From positions 17,397,313 to 17,461,312 of the forward strand of contig JAVDOI010000003.1 of NCBI GenBank assembly GCA_032191485.1: a stretch of 64,000 bases of DNA, in the 5' to 3' direction. The DNA is from Leptoclinus maculatus. Lineage: Eukaryota; Chordata; Actinopteri; Perciformes; Stichaeidae. The position numbers and the translations under genes were made by a program. Within the stretch, counting starts at the first letter, position 1; every line of letters starts with the position of its first letter. This document shows, piece after piece, positions 11,747 through 24,487 of this stretch. The notes under the pieces are model-generated. The model worked only from the letters and a program-made list of their open reading frames with translations, ran no database searches and was not told the DNA's origin.

Positions 11747-12424
11747 CAAATATCTATGATGCTATAAAAGTGATGTAATATAAGTGATGGCAATGTAAGG
11801 TCTGAAGTACAGTGTGAAAGGGGAGGAGTTTACTCTAGGTGCTTACAAACAGCAGCTCTGCGGTCGGTTAAGTAGCTCGAAGGAGCCCTTGAACACTGGT
11901 CTCTGATCAGAATATGAAATGTTGGGGCGTGAACTGGCTCTAGCGTTTAGGAAGCCGGGCTGGGATTGTGATCGGCTGCAACTTAACAAGAAAAGGGTTG
12001 GGCTCAGCATTTGATTGGCCCCTCAGACAGCCCTTCCGCATTCTACCATCTCAAGCACCATTGCTCCAGCCTATTTATCTGTAGCTTTAGTAGCGTTGAA
12101 CCCGCTAGACCCAGAGGTGCTAACGGCCTGCCAGCTAGCCGCGCTTCTCAGAGCTCTTGTGTGTTAACCAGGAAAGCCATTAGGAGTTTAGCTTGAGCTT
12201 TACCCCCCCCTCCCCTCCCCCCCCCTCCCTGGAATTTAGCCAGCCCGCCAGCCAGAGCAGTGCTGAAGCTGTAGTTTCTCCTTCCAGCTAGTCTGTGAAT
12301 CGATACATTTGAAGACTCTTCTCCTCTTTTCTCCTCCCCTTGCCCTTAATGATCTGTAATTACCGTTTGCTCTGGCTGCTCTTCTCTTGCTTTCGATCCA
12401 TCCCATTTTCCTGCCCATGCACTT

Positions 12425-12467
12425 CTCTCTCTCTGTCTCTCTCTCTCTCTGTCTCTCTCTCTCTCTG

Positions 12468-12510
<43 letters not shown>
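12425..12510 (+). repeat. (TC)n with regularly spaced gtct interruptions
   Basis: A CT-dinucleotide tract broken by TG at intervals, inside the inferred 3' UTR of fndc3b. Confidence 0.9.
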
Positions 12511-12514
<4 letters not shown>

Positions 12515-15253
12515 TAAAAGGTGCTTTATTGACATGTAATCAGAGCAGTAGCAAGTCTGCGGTCTCTCCTTAGACGGACATGTTCTCTGGAGACTTTAAC
12601 TAATGTTCACTAACCAAATAAGCCTTTGACAGAACACAACTCAACAGAACAGGGCATTCTAACACCCCCTGACCTCCCCCGCCTGACTCTTGAACCCCCT
12701 TTCATCCCAACCCGAAAAAACAAAGCCAAGGTACAGCCCAATACATACCCTGATGATCCAAAGAAGTCACCCTGACCTGCTTGATTAATGTGTGACACGT
12801 CTACAATTGTCAGGTGGGATGCAGGGGAAGAAGGATTGGGTGGGAAGGGGGGTATGGAGGAGTGGACGGGGCAGTAGTTTAGCGTCGCCGGGCCAGCTCT
12901 GATTGGCAGCCTGTAACGTACCTCAGGGATAAGGCCTTACAGAGGGGAGATCTAACCCTGTCATCATCGTCATCCTACTAGCCTCTCCTTCCTCCGTTTC
13001 TCTCTGTCTTCCTCCCTCACTTCTATCCGTTCTTTCATTTTTTTTGATGCTGTATCTTGTCCTCTGTCAATGCTGTGCCTTGCTCCTGTATGTGTCGGTA
13101 AGCAAATTGGTTTACTAGCTCAACAAACCTTTGCCAAAGTTGATGGGAAAGTTAAGGTAGAGTTCTTTTCTAGGTTTTATTTATACTATATATTTGCATA
13201 CAGTACTTTACATGCCAATTACAGTGCAATCTTCATTTATTTATTGTTTAAAGATTAAGAGACCAGTGTAGTTATATACTAATTTTTTTCCTTGTAGCAT
13301 GTTTTTTTTCTTTTTCTTTTTTTTTTAATTGATGTATGTTAGATTGTATGATTAAGGCCAGCATTCCTTATCTCAGTAACCCTTTAAGTATTTCTCTTAC
13401 AGCTGTTGGGAACCTGTAGCTCATCAGTCCATGCATTGCAGTTATCATTGCAGTTTAAAAACATGTAACCAAATGTATTTTGTTTTTCATCTCCTGTTGC
13501 GGCCGTGCACAGCCGAGCAGTTCTTGTAATGCTTAGAGAGACATGTAGCAAAGCAAGGCCTTAGGGTCAGTTCAAGTCATCTGTATTGGGATAAACGTTC
13601 GCTGCCTTTGGCTTTTTTTTCTGAGTAGTGTTATAATGAAGCTTCTGATATCTTTTTACTGTGTTATTGCCAAAGTGCAGGCTTCTCGTGTCCACTAGAT
13701 GTTGCGTTTGCAGTCGTCTAAAAGGGTTCTGTGATGTTCTTCTGTAACGACACAGCATTACGATTATTATTGTTATTATTATTCTCTCAAAAGAAAAAAA
13801 AAAAAAAAACATTAACTTGATCTGTGATTATGCTTCTTTTCATATTATCTTTTATTATTTTGTTTTGTAAAGCAAAATGTGCCATTTTGAAATGTTAGCC
13901 CCTTTCAAATGAGAGTTTTTAACACAACCTGATTTCACACTGAAAGGTTAAAAAAAAAAAGAAAAGAAAAAAAAAGGCAAAAACAATCATACGATGATTT
14001 CAGGCAGATGATGACAATAATAATTTGACCGATTCCTTGTTCAGGCTAGTGCTGGTATAGCAGTAGTTAGTATTTTGTATCCAGTATTTTGCTAAGAGAT
14101 GATATACAGAGATATCTATAGAGCTATAGAATGAGATGGTAATACATTATGACTAACAGAGTTGAAGCACTTTTTTTAAGCCGAGCATTAGTCTTGATGA
14201 GGTTAATATGAGCGAGAGGAAACGCGAGGTCCATTCTGTTCCAAACACTACTGCCAACGCCGTCTTTTTACATTCATTTTGGCATTATTCTGTCGTTGGC
14301 GTCACTGTGACATTGGCATTACTGGAGCATGGTTCTGTGCCTTTTTTGGATGGCACCCTGCTGCCTGTTGAATGCAAACTACGGCAACAAAGGAAGTACA
14401 GTTCATAGGGAGTACGGTTTTCCTTTCTCAGACGTGCTCTCGGTGTGTGTGCGTGCGCACCTAGCCTGTTGCTTGTAGTCGACGGGTCATGATATACGAG
14501 TTGTCCTGTTTTGAAACCCCTTCATGTAATGTCGCCCATTCACAGCCCCCCCTTTATTCCCCATTTCAGGCCGTAAATGCTCCAACGGGAGAGAGCAGAG
14601 GTCTTTGTCCGAGCTCAGGCTAGTCACGTTAGTGTTGTGTAGTCCGAGGTTAACACAGTGTTAACTGTTAAGGCTGTGTGTTCCTGGGCAGGGTACTCCC
14701 TTTATGTGCTTTTTTTTTTTTTTTTTTCAAAATGCTGGTGATTTTAAAGAAGCCCCGCCCCTTCACCCCACACCTTGCAGCTCCTGCACATTTTGGCTTG
14801 TATGTCAAGAATGAGAGACCATTTTTATTTTTATTTTTTTGCCCAGCAACCCCACGTCTGTGCCTTCTGATCAATTGATTTTCTTCTTTACTTTTTTTTT
14901 TTTTTTTTTTTGTACGTTTTAGAGTAAGTAGAGAATTTTGACTGAGAATTTGGCGATTTGACAAACAGACACTCACAGGTATTTCACTATTTTTTAAGCG
15001 AGACAAAAAAAAAAGAAACATATTTTTACCTCACAATTTAAAAACAAACATTCCAATGTTGTCATGGTCTACGAATTGAGAAAAAAAAAGAAATTCATGC
15101 ATTTCTTCTTGTATTGTAAATGTTAGACATTTTCATATGCATTATATAAAAGAAACTGCCATATCAATTTTAATGTATAGATTTTTGCAAATACTACCCT
15201 ATGTATGTAAGACGTAACTGTATCGGTAGCGTATATATAATATATTTATGCCC

Positions 15254-15259
15254 AATAAA
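15254..15259 (+). terminator. fndc3b: Poly(A) signal AATAAA for fndc3b
   Basis: AATAAA in the context cccaataaatgttttgattt, followed within 30 bases by T-rich and then TG-rich sequence (gtatgttttattgtgtgcgt), the usual arrangement of a cleavage site. Confidence 0.6.
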
Positions 15260-16204
15260 TGTTTTGATTTTCTTTTCTGACTTTGTAGCACCTGTATGTT
15301 TTATTGTGTGCGTGTCATCATTCATCAGCACTTCTACCCACTGTATACATGGCTCTACGTATAGTTCTGGATAACTTTTCTACAGATAAAGATACTGTGT
15401 CACACGAGATGTTTGGTATACAAACTAACGGTATGTTCCACTGACATTTACTGCAGTATTGATCTTCAAGATTCATCAGATACACCTTTATGTCCTGTTG
15501 AACACAGCTGAGTAGTAACCAAGATTTATAGTATTGAGGTTTTAACTCGTGATTAATAGTCTGAATTATGTCTCAAAACAGTTGTAATTTAAGCTGGAGT
15601 CGGAGCTAGATTTATTCTCCCGTGACTTCGATAGTCGAGAAGAGTAAATCACGCTCACGGCCGTCTACTGCTGTCAGCCAGGGGCGACCAGAGAGAGTCT
15701 GCTGCTCTGCAATCCCCCTCATCCTTCAGCAACACGAGGACAACAAGGGGGAATAATGGTCTTTGACCTTTTGTGTGAGCATTCGCGGAAAGTGGTGTGA
15801 AAAGTGAACAATTAAATAGGCGGTAGCAGAACAACACTCTTCCACTAGCATACCCTTGTCTTTCTTAAATTAAACTGTCATACAGCAATAGGACAATAAA
15901 CCCTTGTTCTTGAGAAGTGCACTGTAAGCAGTGGCCATGCGGTAACTCGCTCTACCAGACCGTAAAATGTAGTACGATTAAAGTTGAAGGGCAAAGTCAC
16001 TCGGAAGGCATCAGGGTTTTTGGTAGTGTGTGAATTACTGGCCAAAAAGCACAATTAAAGTGACTAAATATGGTATAATTGTAACCATAAAGTTGCAAAG
16101 AATCATCACCATAGCATACACAAACAACCCGTTATTGTTTTTAACCACGGCTACAGAGATGACATATGCACGGTTGGTATACTTAAGTTCAGACTGAAAT
16201 ATTT

Positions 16205-16456
16205 GAGCAACTATTGGATGGATTGCAATCAAATATTGTAGAGACATTCGTGGTCCCCAGAGGATGAAGCCTAATGACTCTGGGGATCCCTTTAACTTTT
16301 CCTCTCGCGCCATCATGAGGTGAGCATTTGTGCTTTTAGGTGAAATGTTTCAAGAATTGTTGATGGATTTCGACGACATTTGGTACAGATATACTTGTAC
16401 CCTTCAGGATGAGATGTAGAACCTTAAGTGATCCCTTCACTTCTCATCTAGCTCCA
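16205..16456 (+). repeat. Teleost repeat with two tandem units of about 100 bp
   Basis: Unit one (about 16205-16320) and unit two (about 16353-16456) share the order: a motif like attggatggattgcaatc, then about 40 bases later ccccagaggatgaagcctaa / cccttcaggatgag, then gatcccttt(a/c)actttt, then ctctcgcgcc / catctagctcc. This family is abundant in percomorph genomes in my recollection. A reverse fragment lies at about 51055-51112. Confidence 0.55.
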
Positions 16457-18188
16457 TTTTGTCTTCCAGTCTTGTTTGAATGGATGCTTATTGCAGGATG
16501 TTCTGTCACCATCAGAAGGTTGCTCCAGATATATATCCGTGTCTGTACAGACTCCCAACAGTGCACCTCTGTGGTTCTGCACCACCACAGACTCTCCAAT
16601 AGATGTCAAGTCTGCTCAGGCCAGCACTTTGCTAAATCCATTCACCAAATTAATTTCAGCTTTCTCGAGGGTGCATATGCACACGCAAGTTGTCCTATAG
16701 CCTGCACCCGCTGGTTTACCAACTCAAGTCAATACTATATTTACAGTACAGGCACACACTGATGAGATGAACTCCTCTTCAATCACAACCTCCCCCTCTT
16801 TGTCTCGAGGTAATTTATTTACTCTCCACTGCACCAGCCCACACCTAAATAAACTGACTCATTGATTAAACCGCTCTTCTGTCACCTTTTGTTTTATTGT
16901 CCATTTTCATCGCACAATTGCTTTGAAGAGGGATCTCTCGTCCCCGTTCTTTCACACCTCTCCCTCCCCTCGCCAATCATCCACCCACTAACCATCGTCT
17001 ACGACTCAGCTTTTGTATAATTAATTCACTTCCTTCTTTACTTTTTTTTGGTTTTATAATTTTTTCAGTGTGGGCTTTGCAGACACTCCATGTGTTTTTA
17101 CCGGATGTTGCCTCAAACGAGGGGCCCTTTTGAGTTCTGTGTGGCATCTGAGGGCAGAGCCGGCTGTCTTTGAAGCTGTCTCAGGTGACGGAGGGGTGCT
17201 GTGCCTTGTTGGCCACAAAGTACGACGCCAGCTGCGATGAGAAAGAGCACACTGCTGCGTCTCTGTGTTTAAAACTGCAGTCGACTGACTGATGTTACTC
17301 CCCACAGAGACGTACATCATTTAATGGGGTATAGCAGGAACACATGGGGGGGGAAGAACACAGGCCTTGTCAAGGTGCAGCACACGTCCACACTGAGCGG
17401 TTTGGTTTTCACTTCAATCATTTCTAATGTGGGTGGAAGGTTAATGTTAAGTGTTTTGTTTATTTCACCATCCTCTTGGTTTGCAACTTGCAGCTCATAC
17501 CTGTTGAAGACAAATTGCTACCGGATTGTCAATCGGCTGCCGGTTTGTGTAAAGAATACATATATTGTTAAAAAAAAGGAAAAGCAGAAGAGGAATTGAG
17601 TTTTTCCTTTTTTACTTTAACAAGACTTCATCATCGACAGATACATCAACCTAGTAGATGTTTACAGACATCTTCAAAAAAGGAAAAATATGAATCAACT
17701 TTTACTGTTTTAATTATACATCCTGTAGATTAATAAATAGTTTGTCATGACATCAGTATGTACAGTCGGAATTTTTTTTTTGTTTTAACAGAGATACATT
17801 CGTCAGAGCCCGGAGGCCATGTTTTGAAATCCAGTGCAGATTAGTGGAGGCTGCTGCGGTGATTTGGACTGCTAAAACCATCTGAGTGTAAAGCATTACA
17901 AAGCATCTATTTACAAGTTAAAGCAAGCACAATATCATCACTTCTAGACGGTTCACTGATCCTCTGTGTCTAAAAAGGGTGCATGATACACTTTGCAAAA
18001 ATGAAATTACTTTTCCATCTAAAACATATTTAAAGAAAAAGCTATTTAAAAAAGGATGTTCTTGTAGAATAGTGTTGTATAGGTTGGCACCTTTGGCATA
18101 TTTGAATGGTTCTATTTGGGTTTACACACCATCATGCACGGTAAAGTCACCCATGGAAATAATTTCCACTGGGCACCCATGCAATCCT

Positions 18189-18194
18189 TTTATT
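18189..18194 (-). terminator. ghsr: Candidate poly(A) signal of ghsr
   Basis: AATAAA on the minus strand, about 1.4 kb past the ghsr stop codon. It is the nearest match I saw downstream of the stop. No other support. Confidence 0.25.
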
Positions 18195-19598
18195 TGAAGC
18201 AATTTAAAATCAAACTTTTGGCAAATCAAGAAACAAGACGAGTGAGACATACATACCATAAATTACATAGAGCCTTTTTGATTTAACCACACTGAACACT
18301 TCCATGCCACAGAAGACTCCACAGGACAGCTAATACATTAGGCTGACTGCTATTGAACTTGTGAAGGTGTGAGTGGGGGAAAATGAAAAAGTTACTTTAA
18401 ACTACGGTTTTCATCACTTACCAGGGTGCACGTTGCTTCGAGATTGCTTCAAGAAGCATAAGAAAAGTTGTCAAATCAGACATATGTGCTACATGTGTTG
18501 TATGATTGGATCCTGTACCCACACAGCTGTAATGAACAGAAAAGGCCCTGTGCTGTATGTGGCATGAAGTTAACTGACATCAGCACACCTGAGATGGCTG
18601 AAATTAACGTTTCAATGGTGCAAAGTTCACAAGATTCAGAAAGCTGAGGCATTGATGGCCACTCAAATGATGATTTTTTTTTTTTTACAGTCTCACCAAT
18701 CAGTTTTCTTTATCTAATGCACCAAACTGATACTTAATTGAATGATACCTTATCAAACACTCCTCTTGTAAGTAGCAAGAACCTGCGGCTTGAATGATGT
18801 TGATCATTTCACAATAATGAGGTATAATTACAAAAAAATGTAGACATAAATATGCATTCTGTAAATTCACAAACAAATCTACTTGCTTTGTGGCTGCCAT
18901 GAACCAAACTCTGCACTTCTGTGCTGCACAAAGCTACAGGAACATCAACTGTCTTCATTTCAGGGACTCTAACCAAACACCATTGGCTCTTCTTGGCAGC
19001 ATCAACACAGCTTGGACTTGCATTTACAAGACGCAGGGCATTCAGCATGTCCAGAATGAATACAAGTGAAATCTTCTCTCTCTTCTCTCTAACAATGTAC
19101 AGATAATCACATCAAAAACATGACACCTGGCATACAACACACACATGCAAATACTCTTTCTCTCTCTTTCACACACACACACACCTACTCGCACACACAC
19201 ACAGTCACTGCACTGCTGCCCCTCTGTGAAGGAGTACAGAGCAGTGCCACAAGTTCTACAGTGGTTTCTTTGTCATCCAGAGTATGAATACAATATAAGG
19301 CAATTGTAGTCTATTATATCTATATGTGTGCGTGTATACGGGCATGCGCGCCCACGTGTTGTTCACATTTGGATCAATAGAAATTAACTGTTTGACGAAA
19401 ATTGAAGTTCTATTGATGCATGTAGACAAAGTGGACAGCAGATTGTAAGCTTTTTGTGGCTCGCGCTCTTCTCTTACTGTTTTTTTTTAGTCCAAGGGGC
19501 GCTCACATGATCAGAGAAGTTTTACTTCGGCCTGACAGAAATAATGACTCAGTGTTATCAATTCATGATAATATCCAGACACTTTGACAATCGCACAT

Positions 19599-19912
19599 TT
19601 AGAAGCTGACTGTGGATTCCGTCCAGCCGTTCGAGCCGTCTCCCTTCATGCTGCTGGCTGTACGGCCTCGTGGCGGCTGACTGTCGGCCAGGCCGAAGAG
19701 GCGCGCAGCTGCGCCCCGGTATTTCCAGGACATGGTGTTATAGAGGATGGGGTTGATGGCGGCACTCAGGTAGAAGAGAACCACAGACACCAAATTGCAG
19801 TATTCGGACAACACAGACAGCAGCGGGGACGGAGCGTCCAGAGAGCGAAAGTGCACGTAGCGACCCACATGGAACGGCAACCAGCACAGGACGAAGGCCA
19901 GCACCACCACCA
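19599..19912 (-). CDS. ghsr: ghsr exon 2 (TM6, TM7, cytoplasmic tail)
   Basis: Starts with two bases that complete Val, then VVVLAFVLCWLPFHVGRY, then YCNLVSVVLFYLSAAINPIL and a tail ending GSNGWTESTVSF. The human tail ends in a similar SRAWTES motif. The tail lacks an evident palmitoyl cysteine. Confidence 0.93.
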
Positions 19913-20922
19913 CTGGAGCAGGAGGGGAAGAAGATGAGCGAAGAGTGAAAATGAGAGGGTGGGGTGGAGAGAGGAGAGGGGCAGAACATTATTGAAATTG
20001 CAAACAAGCTTAAATCTAGTTGTTAACTTCTTCTATTTTACAAAGAAAGTTTGTATGCGTGTGCGTAATCTGCGCGCTCTGCACACTTACCAAGCATCTT
20101 GATGGTCTGCCTGTTGCTTTTGTCCCGGTGAGACACACGGGAGCTGATGCTTGTCTCTCTATTTCTCTGCCACAACCGGCGGCCTATGAGGCTGTAGACC
20201 ACTGTGAGGCAGAAGACCGGAATGAAGAAGAAAACAGAGTTCAACCACACCATGGCACCCATCAGGCCCGACTCCACTGCGTAGTGCGTCATCTTACACT
20301 CCCGGGTGTCCTCCAGGGAAAAGTCAGTCTCATTGATTCCCAAACTGAAATTTGGCCACATGCTGTCACGCTCCACTCCCACCATGACAAACACGGGTCC
20401 AGCGCTGAATAGCGAAACTGTCCACAGTATAAGAATGAGAGCACGCACCCGCCTTTTGGTAACCAGGGCCTTGGCACGCAGCGGGAAGCAGATCGCCAGG
20501 TAGCGCTCCACTGACAGCGCGGTGATGCTCAGAATGGTGGAGTAGGTGGATGACTCTGACACGAACTGAAAGAGCTTACAGAGCACGGCCCCTAACCGCC
20601 AGGGCCTGTACCTCCACATCCGGTAGAGGTCCAGTGGCATACAGAGGAAGATGAGCAGGTCTGATACGGCCATGCTACACAGGTACAGGTTGGTAGTAGT
20701 GCGCATGTCCCGGTACTTACTGACCACCAAAATGGTCATGACATTCCCGGTCACCCCAACTGGAAACAGCATAGCGCAGGCGACGGTGATGACCGTGAGG
20801 AGAGGGATAGAGTAGTAATTGAGAGGAGTCAGGCCAAAGTCAGCGATCCTGGTGGCGTTGTGGGTCTCCTCCCAGCTGCAGTTATTGGAGAGGCACTCCG
20901 AGAGATTGGGCCAAGGGGGCAT
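19599..20922 (-). CDS. ghsr: Growth hormone secretagogue (ghrelin) receptor, long-loop type
   Basis: The minus-strand join of 20922-20091 and 19912-19599 gives 381 residues and a TAA stop. It is a class A GPCR of the plasma membrane; mammalian GHSR couples to Gq and responds to acylated ghrelin. Seen: N-terminal glycosylation sequons (NLS, NCS, NAT), TM2 with NLYLCSMAVSDLLIFLCMPL, the ERY motif at the end of TM3, CWLPFHVGRY in TM6 and NPILY in TM7. The TM3 Glu in FQFVSES and the TM6 Arg in FHVGRY, both used in ghrelin binding, are kept, as are the two cysteines of the extracellular disulfide. The second extracellular loop is about 12 residues longer than human and carries two sequons (NFS, NET), matching the GHSR1a-LR type described in percomorph fish. 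The start is the first Met of the open frame and leaves a short extracellular N-terminus. Confidence 0.93.
19913..20090 (-). other. ghsr: ghsr intron (178 bp)
   Basis: Minus strand gtaagt to ctccag. It is short for a vertebrate intron and stays open for 17 codons before a stop at 20038-20040, so a retained-intron mRNA would give a five-helix receptor. Confidence 0.85.
20091..20922 (-). CDS. ghsr: ghsr exon 1 (TM1-TM5)
   Basis: Encodes residues 1-277 plus one base, from MPPWPNLSECLSNNCSWEE to RQTIKML. The donor is cttg/gtaagt on the minus strand. The exon break after TM5 and loop 3, at KML/VVV, is the same place as in mammalian GHSR. Confidence 0.93.
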
Positions 20923-22068
20923 GCTGTCGTCGCGCGGTTATTCAAGGGGCCGCGCCTGGCCCTGGCTGCTAGGCACCCCAGGTCTGGGACTTCTCACGGC
21001 CCTTGGCGCTGCCCCTTTCTCCCATCATCGGCTGCGGAGATGATCGTGAAAGGTTGGCAGCCGTGCGTAAAATCAAGATCCGTTTTGCATCTTTCGTAAA
21101 ATCCTGTTTACAGTCAAGGTCAAAACGAGTCACAGTTCTGAGCGGACAGGGAACTTCTGAGATTCCTCAGGGAGCAGAGAGTCGATCCTCTCCAGAGGCT
21201 TACACAAACAGGAGGCTATTGCAGGTCGATCCGAATCATCCACTTCATGTGCAACACGCACTCCAAAGTGGTCCAACAATGTTTTGTGCTGAAAGTACTT
21301 GTTCAAATGAAGAGTAGACGTGTTGGGAACAAAACAAATTACATGCTGGATATTTGTGAGTTACACATCACCTACCGAAATGAATGCGAAGATTTATTCC
21401 AATCGAAACAGATGCAGCAGAAAAACAAAGGACAAACATCTGTCATCCAAAAATACTTTTTTTAAATATATTTACACAAATAAACTTATTGACAAGTTGT
21501 GTCCCGCGTCCTTTCTGTCAGTAAGAGCCACCAGCAGCTGCGTGCTTTGGATGAAATGAAACATGAGAATCCTTCATGCGCCAAAGAGTCCCAAAGAGTT
21601 CCCATCACCAGTAGCGCGTCTCTGTTTGCGCGTCAGACAAAAACAAAACAGTTGATCGGTAGACGAGTTGTGCCGGACAGCATGTGATGGTGAGTCACAA
21701 GTCAAGGTCGTAACGATGCGGCAGCAGCGGTCAACATCTGTCCTGGAAAGGGCACCGGAGCTCAAACTCGGCCGAACACAAACGGATTAACAATAACCAC
21801 AGTGAAAACAAATATTGTACGACGGAACGGAGACAGTTTTATAAAAGTCACAAGCACCAGGATGGAGCGACGCATTGTCAACATTATCGCAAGTGGGACC
21901 ACAAAGGATTTAAGTAGAATAAAGTAGTGGAGAATGATGAAGAAATGTATCCCGGTTTTCCAAATCTGCTCCTCTAGTAACGGTGCGTATCCAGTGTGTG
22001 AATCCTGACTCCCAGTGTCCCAAACATCATATACAGGTGCAGTGGTGCTACTCAAGGGAGGGTGATGA

Positions 22069-22095
22069 GGGGGGGGGGGGGGGGGGGGGGGGGGG
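22069..22095 (+). repeat. G homopolymer (about 27 bases)
   Basis: An uninterrupted G-run preceded by gatga. Expected to form G-quadruplex structures and to be error-prone in sequencing. Confidence 0.85.
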
Positions 22096-23267
22096 TCTAC
22101 AGTCAGCCCAGTGCTGCAACGCCACCTACAGGTGCTTTAGTGCAGTGATGCCTGGGGTCAATGCTCACCAGTTGAATAGCATCTGCTTACCACCAAGTCT
22201 GGCAGAGATCAGATATAGGGGGGAAAGAAGGGTGACCTTTCTAAATGTCTGTCTTTGAGCTGATTCTGGTGAGTAACACAATATATTTTTACCCACAGGG
22301 TTCAATTTGTCATCAGCATAAAATAATGAGATCCTATCTGGCTTTTGCTCCTTTAAATGATCTGCATATTGAAATAATGTTCTTTAAAGGAGCCATTAGG
22401 GGTTAAGGTTTAGAAAGTACAAACCTTTGATGCTTGATATCTCAGAGCTGCACCGTGCACAGATCAAATCTTATAATTTCATTGCAAAGACATCAATGGC
22501 ATTCTAGTCAGTCTGATGCCCAAATTTAATCCAAGGCTCCAATTTGCCCTCATTGTCACTGACTTTAAAAAAACAAGATTTAGAAACATTCAGTGTTTGG
22601 ACAATGTCAAAGATGCAGGGAAGCAGGGAATGCAGTATAAGGCCATTATCCAAAGTAGCAGCTTGTTTCTTTGATATTGTTCATGATCTTCAATGTGTAA
22701 CCACCTTAGATCATGTACATTTACTAGAGTCAGAGGCCAGACAGCAGTTAGTGACACTCTAAGCTAAGCTAGGCTAGTTACATTTCAGCAGGACAAATGT
22801 ATCTATGTGGCGCTTCATCTCCATTTTGATTAGACTTAGCTGCAGGTTTATTTTATGGCATAGCAAACTCAATTGATTGGCTCAGTTCCATGCTTTTATT
22901 CTTACCTCTAAATTACACATGGCATAACACTTGTTATATGGTACAGTTAGATCGTCGTGTATAGTTAACACTACTGCGTTTTCGGCTTTTGGGGTTGTCC
23001 GGAAGGAACACCACGCTATCTCCACAAAGTCAACTTTGAGAAAATTCTCACGTGTCAGACTGTGAGATTGACAAACATTGTTGTTGCCTATCTTCTGAAT
23101 GGCTGAGGCCTAACCGGCGAAGCAAACGACCAATTTCAACTGTGAATCTCCTCGTGTTTAGAGTTGCACTCATGTGATTCTCATGTTTCAAATATTGTTA
23201 TCTGTCTGCCCTTTGTGCTGTTTGCCAGCAGATACCGTTGTGTTTATGACCACTGAATCATGATGCG

Positions 23268-23279
23268 AGAGAGAGAGAG

Positions 23280-23316
<37 letters not shown>
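23268..23316 (+). repeat. (GA)n microsatellite
   Basis: About 24 GA units with one gcga interruption. Confidence 0.9.
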
Positions 23317-23319
<3 letters not shown>

Positions 23320-24450
23320 GAATAAATAGAGGAAGAGAGAACGGGAGAGATCCTATGGTAGTGAAAAGAACACCTAAGCAGGACACTTCAGGAGTCTTGT
23401 GTCTTTCAGCCTCTGTGAGACCTTTTCATCACATCTGGTATGTATTCTGGGGTCATACAATATGTGTGTCCTGACAGTATTGTGTGTGTGTGTGTGTGTG
23501 TTTGCGCCTGCAAAAGTGTGTATTTGGCCTTTTCGTAATAATCAGGAAAAAGCTCTGAACCTCTGACATCTGTACCGTGTAATCTAACAACATTTCAGCG
23601 GGCCTACGCTCTTAACAAGTGTGGTAATGGTGATAATAGCCAAACAACATGCTGAAATAACCTCTTTACTCAGAGAAAAGTGGACTGTTTCTGGGACAAC
23701 AGGAGGTAATAACAGCAACATTGGGTATTTTCACTGAAATGTTACGGCTGTATTTCAGTGTCAGGAGAGCTTTTTCTGTTCGCTCTTTTAATGGCTGTGA
23801 ACTGCGTGTTGTGGTCTCCGGTAGTTTCCTGCAATACATTTTTTTGTGTTTGATATTTTTTATGATTTTATTGCTGTGTCTTATGTACATGCAATACATT
23901 TTGTTCCACTTGACTGTTTCTGTCCTAATCCTCTATGGTTCATGTGGTTCCGGGCTGTGTCTGGTAAAGTAAGTCAAATACTGGGATTGTTTTGGGTGTC
24001 ATTTTGTCTGAACTATGCTTCCAGGGTGTGGTAGTGGAGTACGGGGTAAAGTCCCTGTTATGAGGATTAACAAACACATATGGCAGCAATGTGTCTGTGT
24101 TTGGATCGTGAGGGAGGCAGTGCATCCCTTCATCCACAAGATGGAGGAAGAGGATCTGATTTAATATAGGCCAAAACGAATGAATGGTTTTGCAATATAT
24201 GTGATATCAGGGGAACACGCATGTATGTATACACGCAGGTATGCACAACTACATCTAATGTTTGCTGTTCAGCAATCCACATGTTCTTTTTTTTTTTAAC
24301 TTAAGCGCACAATCGATTTTGACCACTTATGTTTGAAGTGGTGAATTGTTTTGTCATTTATGCAGATCAATAAAGGCTTAAAAAGACCCAACCCACATAC
24401 ATGCAAAGGCAGAGGTATAGACATGTTCATGAATGCACAGAGGTGGATTG

Positions 24451-24451
<1 letters not shown>

Positions 24452-24487
<36 letters not shown>
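24452..24487 (+). repeat. (AC)n-(AT)n compound microsatellite
   Basis: AC units pass directly into AT units. Confidence 0.85.

Larger units (their letters stand above)
10919..15275 (+). other. fndc3b: fndc3b 3' UTR (about 4.35 kb)
   Basis: Follows the stop codon without a recognisable exon and ends at a good poly(A) signal. It contains a T-run near 11410-11435, an (AT)n tract at 11679-11742, a C/T repeat at 12425-12510 and several A- and T-runs at 13790-15070. The final 1.7 kb is AT-rich, as expected for the distal 3' UTR. A shorter transcript cannot be excluded. Confidence 0.55.
15276..19598. other. Convergent intergenic region between fndc3b and ghsr
   Basis: The two genes point at each other. 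The stretch holds a repeat with an internal duplication at 16205-16456 and a short (AC)n tract near 19172-19203. The part nearest ghsr must include its 3' UTR. I see no other gene. Confidence 0.5.

Noticed and set aside
20020..20412. Plus-strand open frame of 130 codons
   Set aside because: Antisense shadow of ghsr exon 1.
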